Assembly (NCBI GenBank): GCA_000482145.1
Contig: AUXH01000135.1
Coordinates: 1 to 36,416 of the forward strand
From: Strigomonas culicis
Taxonomy: Eukaryota; Euglenozoa; Kinetoplastea; Trypanosomatida; Trypanosomatidae
Length of the DNA: 36,416 nt
Reading direction: 5' to 3'
Shown piece after piece: positions 28,073 through 36,404 of the stretch. A program made the translations under genes and the position numbers. The notes under the pieces are model-generated. The model had not been told where the DNA came from. It ran no database searches and saw only the letters and a program-made list of their open reading frames with translations. Every line of letters starts with the position of its first letter. The first letter of the stretch is position 1.

Positions 28073-30793
28073 TTATTTTTTCTTCTTCTTCTTCTTGAGC
28101 TCGGTCTCTAGCTTCGCAAGTTCGGCAGTTCTATTGTTCTGCTCCAAAGAGCGAACGACCTGCTGCACAACCTGTTCCTTCACTGAACCTCCATGTATCT
28201 TCAGCATATCGTTAAACATTTTTAAGGTCACGCTCCAATTATGGTTGCACGTCGCACCAATCGCCAGAGAAAACATAGTGGCCGACGGCTTCGAAACCGC
28301 TCTTCGCATTTCCTCATAGCATTCGGACGCCTTCTCCCATAGGTTATGCTTCCCCAAAAGTGAGAAGTAAACTAAGTAAGTATTCACATCCTTCTCCGAC
28401 GACTTGCTATTCTCAAAAAATTGAAGGGACTCTTCCCACATTCCGGATCGACTCAAACTGCTGAGGACTGTGTTGATGGTCGTTGAGTTGATACCGACCT
28501 CTCTCTCCTTCATCATCTCATAGATGCTCAGATTAATTGTCGGGTGATCTACCGCTGCGCTCAATGCGCAGTTGTAAATGAGTGCGATGGACGGTTCATT
28601 GGAGCGCACATTGCGCAAATCCTCAATTGCTGCCAGGGCCTTTTCCCACTGTCTCTCTTTGGCGTACACCAGCATTCTCTCTGTCAGTGACGTCAGCTGC
28701 TCCTTCACGACAGGTGGTGCAGTGGTACTAGAATCCTTGGATTGTGTTGTGTGAGCAGTGGGGACGAAGTGGATGTCTTGTACTCGAAGTGACGAAAGTG
28801 GCTCTCTTCCGCAACGTTCCAATGCCTCATTCACAAAGGCAACGGTAGTGGGATAGCGGCGGGCTACGTGCATGTCTTTGCTTTCAAAAAAATCATACAG
28901 CTCTGTGATCTTTTCAAAAAGATTACACTCGTACATCAAAGGTAAAAATTGTGGCATGGAGTGGAATCCACTACGTCCGGGTGCACGCTTTATAATCGAT
29001 GATGCCAACAACAGTGTTTCCTCGGAAGTTGCAATTTGGGCGCCGCGCACGGCTGCGCGAACGTGTCCTGCAATAATACCGTGCCGTTGGGATTGCTCCT
29101 CGATCTCCTGAAACACAGCTAAAGGGTTTTGTTCGTCCAGAGAACGTAGGGCAATGGCGCTCAAAATTAAAGGGTCGCTTTTGCTGAGGCCTCGTTTTTC
29201 TACCTCATCCAGCAGATTATGAATGTCGTCGCGGCTCGATCTTTTAATGAGCTCCGCATATATCTTCTCATCTGCATCAGGGGCTGCCGCCAACTGGGCG
29301 AGCATATTTTTACGCGTCAGTCCGGTCTCACACAGTGCGAGAGCAATTTTCGCATCCTTGCCCAGTCTGTTTTTATCATTGAGCACCCTTGTGGCATACG
29401 TAGCTACACTTTGCTTTGCCTCGGCATCCAGAAAAGATGTGAGCCTCAGCAAAAGAAGCTCCAACGCCCCAGTTGTATCCATAAAGCGCGAACCGTTTTC
29501 CTCGACGAGTGCAATCGCCTCCTCCCAGGATCCTTTCATCATAAGGAAACGCACACCCTTCTTGACCAGTAAAGGGTCAAGACTTTGTCGCGTAGAAGGC
29601 GGCAACTCACGCAATGTTTCATCGAATGCCTCATCCGTGTACATGAATAGCTTTACTTTCCTTATGCTTTCTTCGGAAAGCCTCAGCTGCTTGACTAAAG
29701 ACAACAGCCTCTCCTCCAGTTGCTTCTTTTCTCCAGGTTCGGCGAAACCTACCTGACTTGCAACCATAAGGCATGCAGCCGTCGAGACCTCGGGGTTGCG
29801 TGTAGCCGATTCCGATATTTTTTGCAGTACATCAAGAGACGCACGAATATTGTTGGAAAAGTAAATCTTACAGAGATCTGCGTTCTCGCTGATGTTAGGT
29901 TTTTCATTCAAAATACTACGCTTCTGGAGCCACTCCAGGCCGAGTGTGCGGTGCTCCTCTTCTTTAATGGCCTTCAGCTTCTGTTGCTCCGCCTCTTCTC
30001 GTTTTTGGCGAAGCCGCGCCATTTCCCGCTCCCGTTGAAGCTCCCACGTGTCCACCGATAGTGTCTCCACAGTGGGCGTGGAGGGCACAGGACTTGCTGC
30101 ACTAGCATCCTGCACAATGGACGCCATAATGGGAACTGCAAGGATAGGCCTTTCCGGTACCACGGAAGGCTCCTCTCGTTGGGCTGTTATGACCTGCGTC
30201 CGAATAGCATCAGCCTTCACATCCACCCTCGCAGGTGACGGCTTTGCATGAAATAGTGGCATGTCCTCTGAGATTTGCACGGTTTGAAATGCAGTCTTGG
30301 GTGTAACACTACGTTCCTCAGCCACCTCTGGCAGACCCGTGGAAGGTTGCGGTATCCTCCCTACTACCGGTATCAAGGAGGGCTTGTGGGATTCCTTTTC
30401 AGCAGCTTCAGCAGCACTACTGGGTTGTTTGGGTAGTTGCTGTTCCGTCGCAGATACACTCCGTGGTAGATTGATCAGAGGAACCTTGACAGCAATGCTC
30501 TTCCCTCTAATTCTAGTTGGTATTACCGAACTTGGTGCACGCTGAGCTGCTAAAAACTCAGTAACCTTATACGACACACCACCCAGAGACCCTCCTCGCT
30601 TCTTGCTTTGACTCTGAATGATTTTTAACTGTTTGGCATACTCTACGTTGTTCCTTCCAAGCGGTTTAACAGCCCCCGTTTTTTCTGCCGATTGGAAGAG
30701 TACTCGCGCTGCCGCCGCAAACGAAGCACCTGAATTCTTTTGAATCTTCGGAGGCATTGACTTCAGTTTAACTCTCTTCTCTAACTCGTCCAT
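28073..30793 (-). CDS. Degenerate PPR / helical-repeat protein
   Basis: A 906-residue protein. The N-terminal third is basic, then Pro/Ser/Val-rich and likely disordered. A Glu/Arg-rich coiled-coil segment with ELQREREMARLRQKREEAE precedes a long helical-repeat region. The last part shows the roughly 35-residue periodicity of pentatricopeptide repeats: IALIYNCALSAAV, STTINTVLSSLSRSGMWEESLQ, VNTYLVYFSLLGKHNLWEKAS and SATMFSLAIGATCNHNW. The protein ends in a run of seven lysines. PPR proteins usually bind organellar RNA, and trypanosomatids have many, but the N-terminus is not a clean mitochondrial presequence. The ATG at 30793 is chosen because the 55-codon upstream extension is pyrimidine-tract sequence. 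Confidence 0.7.
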   Translation of the reverse strand: MDELEKRVKLKSMPPKIQKNSGASFAAAARVLFQSAEKTGAVKPLGRNNVEYAKQLKIIQSQSKKRGGSLGGVSYKVTEFLAAQRAPSSVIPTRIRGKSIAVKVPLINLPRSVSATEQQLPKQPSSAAEAAEKESHKPSLIPVVGRIPQPSTGLPEVAEERSVTPKTAFQTVQISEDMPLFHAKPSPARVDVKADAIRTQVITAQREEPSVVPERPILAVPIMASIVQDASAASPVPSTPTVETLSVDTWELQREREMARLRQKREEAEQQKLKAIKEEEHRTLGLEWLQKRSILNEKPNISENADLCKIYFSNNIRASLDVLQKISESATRNPEVSTAACLMVASQVGFAEPGEKKQLEERLLSLVKQLRLSEESIRKVKLFMYTDEAFDETLRELPPSTRQSLDPLLVKKGVRFLMMKGSWEEAIALVEENGSRFMDTTGALELLLLRLTSFLDAEAKQSVATYATRVLNDKNRLGKDAKIALALCETGLTRKNMLAQLAAAPDADEKIYAELIKRSSRDDIHNLLDEVEKRGLSKSDPLILSAIALRSLDEQNPLAVFQEIEEQSQRHGIIAGHVRAAVRGAQIATSEETLLLASSIIKRAPGRSGFHSMPQFLPLMYECNLFEKITELYDFFESKDMHVARRYPTTVAFVNEALERCGREPLSSLRVQDIHFVPTAHTTQSKDSSTTAPPVVKEQLTSLTERMLVYAKERQWEKALAAIEDLRNVRSNEPSIALIYNCALSAAVDHPTINLSIYEMMKEREVGINSTTINTVLSSLSRSGMWEESLQFFENSKSSEKDVNTYLVYFSLLGKHNLWEKASECYEEMRRAVSKPSATMFSLAIGATCNHNWSVTLKMFNDMLKIHGGSVKEQVVQQVVRSLEQNNRTAELAKLETELKKKKKKK

Positions 30794-30966
30794 AATAAAA
30801 AGAAAAGAAGAAGGGGGAATGCAAGAACAAGAAAGAGAACAACAATGTTGAAGGAAGGAAGGGATGTGAAAAGAAAACAAACATCCATCAAGGCGCGGTA
30901 GCAACACTACAATGATAATATAGCTATAAGAGAATGTAAAGAAAGAATGCGTCGCCACACAGGGAG

Positions 30967-32262
30967 TTAGAGCAACTTGGACGCCAAAGCACTCCCAAAA
31001 CTGTCATGAAAGCGACAAGCGTCACACACGGTGTGTACAGGCTGCAGTAAAGAAACGTACACCTCCTCTGTACTTTCGCTTATTTCCTCGCTATTTAAAA
31101 CTGGAAAGCGTTCTTCTCCCACCGAGATGTCTAGAAGTGACACTTGTCGAAGAATTTCTATGATTTGATAAAAAGCAGCCCTGGAAATACATTTTGTGGA
31201 AGGTAAACAAGCACGCTCTGCCTCTTTCACCTTATTGAGGAGCAGCTCCAATGATACCCTACAATCACTAGCGTTTCGCTTTGTAAGGTCTTCTACACAT
31301 TTGGCCAACGAGCATATACAGAGGAAGAGAACGGGAGATCGGATTGCTTTGATGAATTCGACAAAGCGATCTTGAAAAATCTGGCGTACAACGCCGTGAA
31401 TCTCCTTCACACTCACAATGCCGTCTTGCAGCTTGGGTTGCAGGTCACGATGGTTCAAGTTCATCAGCACACCGCAAAGTGCAGCAGATGCGGATTGAAG
31501 AAGTCGCCGTACATCACCATAGTGTGAAGCAGTTTGATGGCACAGTAGGTTAATTGCTTGCTCAGAAAAGAGCTTAGGCGCAATTGAGCCAACACGGCTT
31601 TGGAGGATCGTTTTCAACTCCTGCACATTGTACGGCATAAACACAAGCTGCTTCGTAATATCAAGGCGACTCTTGGTTTTAGCATCCACGCCTAACTCCA
31701 TACTGTTAGATATAGTAATCAACTTACAATTGCAATGAGGAAGTGTTAGCCAATCGACTATTTTAAATAAAGCCTTCGAGTACTTTCGCAACACCTTATC
31801 CACCTCATCGATGATAATAACGCATGTTGAGGGAATACAGCCCCAGCCGTGACGAAACCGCTTTTCCAACGCTGCTGCGCACTGATCAGGATGAATATTC
31901 TGTTCAACACCAAGCCTCGATTTGGTGAGGTGCGAATACAGGGTCCAAAATATATCAGTACTCTTCTGAACCACATAACCATTCAACAACACTGCACTCG
32001 GTTTCTCATGAGGCTGTGACGCCAAGCAGGACAAAGCGTAATACACGGTGGCTGTCTTCCCTGTTCCAGGCATGCCATATATCTGCATAGAAGTATGCGC
32101 AGGTTCATTTAAAAAAACTATGATGCTCTTCACATGTTCGTCGCGACACACTAAGTCTTTCTGCTTCGTGCCACCTGATATACTGAGTGATGCAATGCCT
32201 TTCTGCAAAGCAAAAATAAGATCACTGCGTTTGTCTTCGTCGCTTTCACGTACACGCTTCAT
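30967..32262 (-). CDS. ORC1: ORC1/CDC6-like replication-initiation AAA+ ATPase
   Basis: A 431-residue protein of the size of the single ORC1/CDC6-like protein of trypanosomes. It has Walker A GMPGTGKTA (63-71), Walker B VIIIDEVD (148-155), sensor 1 around ITISNSM (183-188) and a sensor 2 GDVRRLL (249-255). The C-terminal 130 residues fit the winged-helix region. It lacks the BAH domain of metazoan ORC1, as is typical of kinetoplastids. It should bind ATP and origin DNA in the nucleus to license replication. The frame opens at a GTG at 32274, so the first ATG (32262, MKRVRESD) is the start. The spacer to the downstream PPR-like gene is only about 170 bases. Confidence 0.9.
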   Translation of the reverse strand: MKRVRESDEDKRSDLIFALQKGIASLSISGGTKQKDLVCRDEHVKSIIVFLNEPAHTSMQIYGMPGTGKTATVYYALSCLASQPHEKPSAVLLNGYVVQKSTDIFWTLYSHLTKSRLGVEQNIHPDQCAAALEKRFRHGWGCIPSTCVIIIDEVDKVLRKYSKALFKIVDWLTLPHCNCKLITISNSMELGVDAKTKSRLDITKQLVFMPYNVQELKTILQSRVGSIAPKLFSEQAINLLCHQTASHYGDVRRLLQSASAALCGVLMNLNHRDLQPKLQDGIVSVKEIHGVVRQIFQDRFVEFIKAIRSPVLFLCICSLAKCVEDLTKRNASDCRVSLELLLNKVKEAERACLPSTKCISRAAFYQIIEILRQVSLLDISVGEERFPVLNSEEISESTEEVYVSLLQPVHTVCDACRFHDSFGSALASKLL

Positions 32263-33089
32263 TTTTTTTTTCACCTCTCTTCTTTACGGAAATCACGTTC
32301 CAGCAACTGCGAAAGGCGTGTATATGTTGTTTAAGTATCTATGGTTGTTCTGCATCTATAATCTACGACATAAGAGAACAGAAAAACACACATATTTATC
32401 AACGAAGCAAAAGACAACAGAAAAGGAAAGAAGACATCACAATTCCCAGAGAACAAGGTACGAGTTACCATGAATAACAACAACAAAAAAATGTAACACT
32501 GTAATACAGTAAAGAAAATATCTCAAATACATAAAAACAAGAAAAGAGAATAATAATAATAATAATAATATACGTAATCAATGCTACCACGAAAATGAAT
32601 GTCTATTTGAAACATAGATGCGAAAAGAAAACCAAAGAACAAAAACACTTCAACATTTCCAGGAGGGGAAAGGCATTTATCGCTACTACTTGAGCTGCTA
32701 GTTTCATCGGTAACTACTGCATAACTTCGCTGTTGTTGCTGTTGTTTTTCTGTGTTCATTTCTTTTTTTTTTTTTTGTCATATATATATATAATATATTT
32801 CAGTTATTTGGAACGTAAAGAAGAAAAAACTGCTCCTAAAGTGCTAAGACCGATGTCAGTGAGTAAAAAAAGTTCATCTAGTTTCGGAAGAAAAACGAAG
32901 TATGCACTTTGTCCTTTTTTTTTTCCGTTCTTCCCCTAAAGCGGGGATCAAACTGCTACATTCTTGCTATAGATCTTTCCTTTATCTTACTGGGTACTGG
33001 TGCTGTTTACAGTTGAACAAAAACAGTAGAGAGGTTTTCTCTTTTGTTTTCGCGTTTTAGCTTTACATTAACACTTAGTGTGCTACTTA
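32263..33089 (-). other. Spacer between the NTF2-like and ORC1-like genes
   Basis: About 830 bases. It contains an AAT run at 32551-32569, a T14 run at 32764-32777 and a TA repeat at 32780-32797. A minus-strand 78-codon frame (32523-32759) with Gln, Ser and Tyr runs is microsatellite-derived and I do not accept it. The stretch nearest 33089 is T-rich on the plus strand and is probably the 3' UTR of the NTF2-like gene. Confidence 0.5.
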
Positions 33090-33479
33090 TTAGAGGCCAA
33101 GAAAATCACGAAGAAATTTTTTTTGAGGAACTTTATCAATCGTTACGAGGCGAATTTGACCATGCTCTACAAAGTACAATTCTCTCCATGTTGGGTAAAA
33201 ATGAAACCAACTCCAGCCCACATTACCAGTTTCAAATACGCCACGATCAAACTGGTATTTTCTTTGAAACGTGTTTTCGCCTATTTGTTCGATAGGAGCG
33301 TCAACTAGGTGCCCCCTTTTCGTAAATCTTGCCTCATCTACTAAGATATCGTGAGCCCTAGCACCGTATTGCAGACCACCCCAGGGACTAGCAAATGTAG
33401 CTCCAGGTGCTAGCATTTCATAGGCCTCCTCCCCTTTTCCATCACGACGCAGTTGAAGAAACTTCTTTACCACGTCCAT
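33090..33479 (-). CDS. Small NTF2/SnoaL-like fold protein
   Basis: A 129-residue soluble protein that looks like a single cone-shaped NTF2/SnoaL-like domain. An N-terminal helix with VKKFLQLRRDGKGEEAYEML leads into ATFASPWGG, a short helical HDILVDEA element, then beta-rich sequence (ENTFQRKYQFDRGVF, WSWFHFYPTWRELYFVEHGQIRLVTI). That helix-to-sheet order and the AYEMLAPGATF block are characteristic of the superfamily. Members include nuclear transport factor 2, small isomerases and accessory domains, so no specific function follows. It lacks the length and features of a true NTF2. The frame is intact, with a proper ATG. Confidence 0.6.
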   Translation of the reverse strand: MDVVKKFLQLRRDGKGEEAYEMLAPGATFASPWGGLQYGARAHDILVDEARFTKRGHLVDAPIEQIGENTFQRKYQFDRGVFETGNVGWSWFHFYPTWRELYFVEHGQIRLVTIDKVPQKKFLRDFLGL

Positions 33480-33830
33480 TATTCAAAAGTCCGCCCCTAT
33501 TCTTATTTGCACCGATAGGATACTCACACACAAAGGGAGAATTGTTCTACTAGCTATTATTGCTGAAGAGCGCTAACACAATAAAACTACTCATCAACAG
33601 AAGAAAAGGAAAAAGAGGAACATGTATCATGTAGAAACAAAGAAGGAGTGTAAAAAAAAAAAAAAAACAGAAGAAGAAATACAATTTGTTCTTGTACTTG
33701 AATACAAACATGTTCCTTCATCATCATCTTTTAAAGAACACAGTGTATAATGATTAAGGTAATATGTGAGAATAACAAAAGGGAAAAAGTAACAGCGTTA
33801 TGATTTTCTGATATTCGTTCAAAAAACAAA
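33480..33830 (-). other. Spacer between the methyltransferase and NTF2-like genes
   Basis: Contains an A14 run at 33653-33667 and other purine runs (33600-33620) that give pyrimidine tracts on the coding strand. No other gene seen. Confidence 0.5.
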
Positions 33831-35489
33831 TTAATACAATCGACGAAAATGATCATCAAAAAACTCTCGGGGAGATTTCTCTGTGAACGAACGCGAAACA
33901 TCCTTGTGAAACAACTCCTGCTCCCTCAACCGAGACTCAACTGCGTTTTTCGATTTTTTCGCGAGCTCCAGAGGATAAGAAGGATCGATCGTCATGCGAA
34001 TGGCCTCCGCAACGTCGTCTTCTTGAACATCGCTTTGTTCGCGTAATGAATGTATAAGCCGGGCCTTATAATTCTCCCAGTCTCCTCCCATTAACTCTAC
34101 ATGATTCTTTAGCACTTGCTGGCGTCGCTTAGTTGTATTCTTGCTTTTCCATTTTAATGCATTCGGTGGTGGTTTTGCTCCAGGGATGCCGTGAAATGCC
34201 GCAAAGTGGTTTAGAGAGTCTATTTTGTGCAGCACCCAGAGTTCGGATCGTAGCTTTGCACGCAGTGAGGTTGTATTCTCAATTTTAGGATCCGAAAACG
34301 AACCTTTGAATGGCCCTTTAGACGCAAGAGGTGAGTCAAAGTAATCAAGTAATACAAAGCGTCTGTTCACTTTTATTTCGTACTCAATTGGATGCGGTTC
34401 CTCGGGTTTTAGCAAGGAACTAATATTTGTGCAGCAAACCACAGCCACGCCGGAATCCGCAAGGTAATCACTCACGTTCTCAAAAAACTGCTCCAAACTC
34501 CCCGAAACACCTGTGGTGCCGGGTGCGTACTCAACGCCTTCCGTAGCATGCAATTCGTTAACAATTTCTTCGTCGGGGAAAAAAAATACCAAATCATAGC
34601 GCTTCGAATGACCTTGTTTTTCTAACGCCTTTCCGGGAAAAAAAGTGGCTACCTGGAAGCTAACATTTTCACATTTTCGGTTCAATTTGGCATCTGATCG
34701 ACAAGCCTTAACAGCTCGTGGACGAGCATCCACAGCTTTCACCATTGACACACCTGCCAGCTTAGTGGCAAATGCAGCGACTGAAGAACCCGCGTTGCAT
34801 ACAAGTGCCCGATTCAATGACAAGACAGCACGATAGTTAGAAAGCCAGTTCTTATAGAGTAGAAGCGGCTCAAGCGAAAACGCGGAAGGGATTTTTACGC
34901 CGTATGGAGGGTGCAGCACAACACTTTTTGGTAACACCGGCAGTGCATGTGTACCTTGTTCAAAAACAGAAAAAGATTTGATCAATTCCATGTACTCGCT
35001 ATATCGCAAATGTGAATGTTCACTTAAAGGAAAGTACTCTTCCACAAACGCCTGGAAGCGCTTCCACAAAACTTGAGACCATTTATAATTATCAAAGTAT
35101 AAGTTTTGCACACCAAAACTAGAGTTGAGCTCCGCGTCGTTAAAGTCGTCAAGAACCCAAAAATCCCTTTTAATTAATATGCGACTTTCCATTTTTTTTA
35201 ACATGAGGTGACACACTTTAATATCATCCGAAGTGAGCACAGGGTATTCCGAGCGGCACAAACTACTCACACCACGATAAACGTTGTGTATTGTTTCGAT
35301 GTTCTGATCAGAGGTCACAAAATGACCTTCCTTCACTAAGGAATACACAACATCAATCGGCTCCGAGCCGTCAAGTGGTACGTACCCCAGAGGAAACTTA
35401 GCGGAACCGACGGTGGATTCCGGCCGTAAAAACAAAAATCGCTTGTAAGCCGCCATCTGCTTACCAGCAACACCAGTGAGACGACGCAT
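33831..35489 (-). CDS. Rossmann-fold methyltransferase-like protein, possibly mitochondrial
   Basis: A 552-residue protein. The basic start MRRLTGVAGKQMAAYKRF could be a mitochondrial presequence. A helical N-terminal domain is followed by a class I methyltransferase core at about residues 190-390. It has VLHPPYGVKIPSAF (191-204), motif I as ALVCNAGSSVAAF (228-240), an acidic end of strand 2 at D254 and a strand-4 segment YDLVFFFPDEE (298-308). Motif I lacks the usual GxGxG spacing (NAGSS), so SAM binding may be altered. A basic C-terminal domain (KWKSKNTTKRRQQ) suggests RNA or ribosome contact. An rRNA or ribosome-assembly methyltransferase is plausible but not proved. It is the most upstream gene of the minus-strand unit in this window. 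Confidence 0.7.
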   Translation of the reverse strand: MRRLTGVAGKQMAAYKRFLFLRPESTVGSAKFPLGYVPLDGSEPIDVVYSLVKEGHFVTSDQNIETIHNVYRGVSSLCRSEYPVLTSDDIKVCHLMLKKMESRILIKRDFWVLDDFNDAELNSSFGVQNLYFDNYKWSQVLWKRFQAFVEEYFPLSEHSHLRYSEYMELIKSFSVFEQGTHALPVLPKSVVLHPPYGVKIPSAFSLEPLLLYKNWLSNYRAVLSLNRALVCNAGSSVAAFATKLAGVSMVKAVDARPRAVKACRSDAKLNRKCENVSFQVATFFPGKALEKQGHSKRYDLVFFFPDEEIVNELHATEGVEYAPGTTGVSGSLEQFFENVSDYLADSGVAVVCCTNISSLLKPEEPHPIEYEIKVNRRFVLLDYFDSPLASKGPFKGSFSDPKIENTTSLRAKLRSELWVLHKIDSLNHFAAFHGIPGAKPPPNALKWKSKNTTKRRQQVLKNHVELMGGDWENYKARLIHSLREQSDVQEDDVAEAIRMTIDPSYPLELAKKSKNAVESRLREQELFHKDVSRSFTEKSPREFFDDHFRRLY

Positions 35490-35743
35490 ATCAACCTTGG
35501 TGTATACAATAATTAACCACGCCCTAAGTTGCTAAGGAGGAGGGAAAAGAACAAACGAGAACAGACATTTACAGAAAGGGTAACATACGATATGCAGGTG
35601 GAAGCTTAAACCCGTTAATTTTTTTAAAAAAAAATACGAGAACGCACAGAATGAAGAATAACAAGAAAACGGAAGATCACATAATGATCCTTGGTCCGTG
35701 CCCACGTCTCTGTTCAATATATAGATTTTTTTTGTAAGTGTAC
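35490..35743. other. Upstream flank of the first gene
   Basis: A-rich on the plus strand near the methyltransferase gene (splice-tract side, for example 35530-35560), with TTTTTT and AAAA runs at 35617-35633 and a T8 run at 35726-35733. No gene seen. It separates the minus-strand unit from the putative retroposon. Confidence 0.4.
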
Positions 35744-35755
35744 AAAAAAAAAAAG
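35744..35755 (+). repeat. 12-base flanking repeat, left copy (A11G)
   Basis: Eleven A residues and a G, immediately before AAC and the C-run where the ribozyme-like fold begins. The identical 12 bases form the last bases of the window (36405-36416). This may be a target-site duplication of a retroposon or a tandem-repeat boundary. Because it is a homopolymer, chance is a real alternative. Confidence 0.35.
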
Positions 35756-35759
35756 AACC

Positions 35760-35836
35760 CCCGGGAGTGGAAGCCACCTCTTCGTGGTTCTCGGGACTTA
35801 GCCCTCCCCTTTTGGGGTGGGTGACTAAGAGCTTCC
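35760..35836 (+). ncRNA. HDV-like self-cleaving ribozyme, Pr77-hallmark type (candidate)
   Basis: Helices pair in the nested order of the HDV family. P1 is 35760-35766 with 35789-35795 (7 bp with one G-U, extendable by G67-U88). P2 is 35769-35774 with 35831-35836 (GGAAGC with GCUUCC). P3 is 35774-35777 with 35784-35787 around a CUCUUC loop. P4 is 35802-35809 with 35814-35821 around UUUU. The joining strand before P2 contains CUAAG, matching the catalytic-cytosine segment of the HDV family; the candidate catalytic C is 35825. GCCACCUC..CGUGG also resembles the L1Tc Pr77 sequence as I remember it. P1.1 is not clear by eye. Predicted cleavage lies just 5' of P1. Confidence 0.65.
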
Positions 35837-35837
35837 G

Positions 35838-35867
35838 GGGAGGTGGTCACGTTTGTGATCACCTCCC
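35838..35867 (+). other. 13-bp hairpin directly after the ribozyme fold
   Basis: Positions 35838-35850 pair with 35855-35867 without interruption (one G-U) around a GUUU loop, one base after P2 closes. It is not part of the HDV-type fold. It could insulate the ribozyme, act in translation or splicing of the element, or bind a protein. Confidence 0.7.
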
Positions 35868-35874
35868 AACTCGA

Positions 35875-35968
35875 TGTATATAGTTATTTTATTTTTTTAT
35901 TATTATTTATTTTTATTTTGTTTGTTTTGTTGTTGTTGGTTGTTGTTTTGCTTTGTTTCTTTCCGGCG
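35875..35968 (+). promoter_or_regulatory. Plus-strand T-rich tract, possible splice tract
   Basis: A T/G-rich run with TTTTTTT, TTG repeats and TTTCTTTCC, followed by AG dinucleotides in GAAGCAGCAG at about 35968-35977. This is the mirror of the minus-strand signals elsewhere in the window, so it could serve trans-splicing of a plus-strand transcript. It could equally be simple spacer. Confidence 0.35.
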
Positions 35969-36276
35969 AAGCAGCAGCCACTCCAGTGCATCCAATCAGT
36001 CGCTTCAGATTCAACAGCTTCTTTTTTACTTTTTTACACCATTTTTTCATTGTTTTAGTTATTTTGCATACCGGCGAACGTTTCTTTTAAATTCCGTATG
36101 GAAACCGCTTACCACTGAGATGAGTACGAGTGGGACTTACGGTCAGCACCCCGTATGGGGGAGGCACTAGGTGTTTTGGCAACATTACATCGGCTGCGGT
36201 CGACGGGACGGTGGTGCGTCGTGGCCAGGGAACCCGGGCCAATGACTCAACCCAGCACACCATCGAGTTACACGTG

Positions 36277-36340
36277 GTTACGTGTGGCATCACCTCACAC
36301 AAGGACGTTTCGTGGCGGCAGGTGATGCTACACGAGTAAC
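36277..36340 (+). other. 19-bp imperfect hairpin in the GC-rich 3' domain
   Basis: Positions 36281-36295 pair with 36320-36334 (15 bp, one G-U). After a two-base bulge, 36277-36280 pair with 36337-36340. The loop is 24 bases. A second inverted repeat, 36346-36351 with 36385-36390, lies next to it and encloses a CCGT/ACGG pair. Long self-complementarity without a convincing open frame points to structured RNA. Confidence 0.6.
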
Positions 36341-36404
36341 TTTCGATCGACTTACCGTCGGGGTCTTCCTCACGGGGCCAGTTGGTCGATAAATATCACA
36401 TTTG

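Noticed and set aside
30794..30958. 55-codon hydrophobic extension of the PPR-like protein
   Set aside because: Pyrimidine-tract translation in the short spacer downstream of the ORC1-like gene.
32523..32759. 78-codon minus-strand frame with poly-Gln, poly-Ser and poly-Tyr runs
   Set aside because: Built from microsatellites in a spacer; no conserved domain.
443..35489. Antisense open frames on the plus strand over the coding genes (for example within the cyclase and channel genes)
   Set aside because: They mirror the codon bias of the minus-strand genes, carry no domains and lack plus-strand splice signals.
35760..35870. Idea that this hairpin-rich segment is a tRNA or the spliced-leader RNA gene
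   Set aside because: No cloverleaf, anticodon arm or A/B boxes in register, and no spliced-leader exon; the HDV-type order of helices fits far better.
36087..36302. Minus-strand 71-codon frame at the right end
   Set aside because: Starts at TTG and overlaps the same structured block; no family resemblance.
36130..36339. Plus-strand 69-codon frame in the GC-rich right-end domain
   Set aside because: Begins at GTG rather than ATG, has no recognisable motif, and overlaps long inverted repeats that better explain the sequence.
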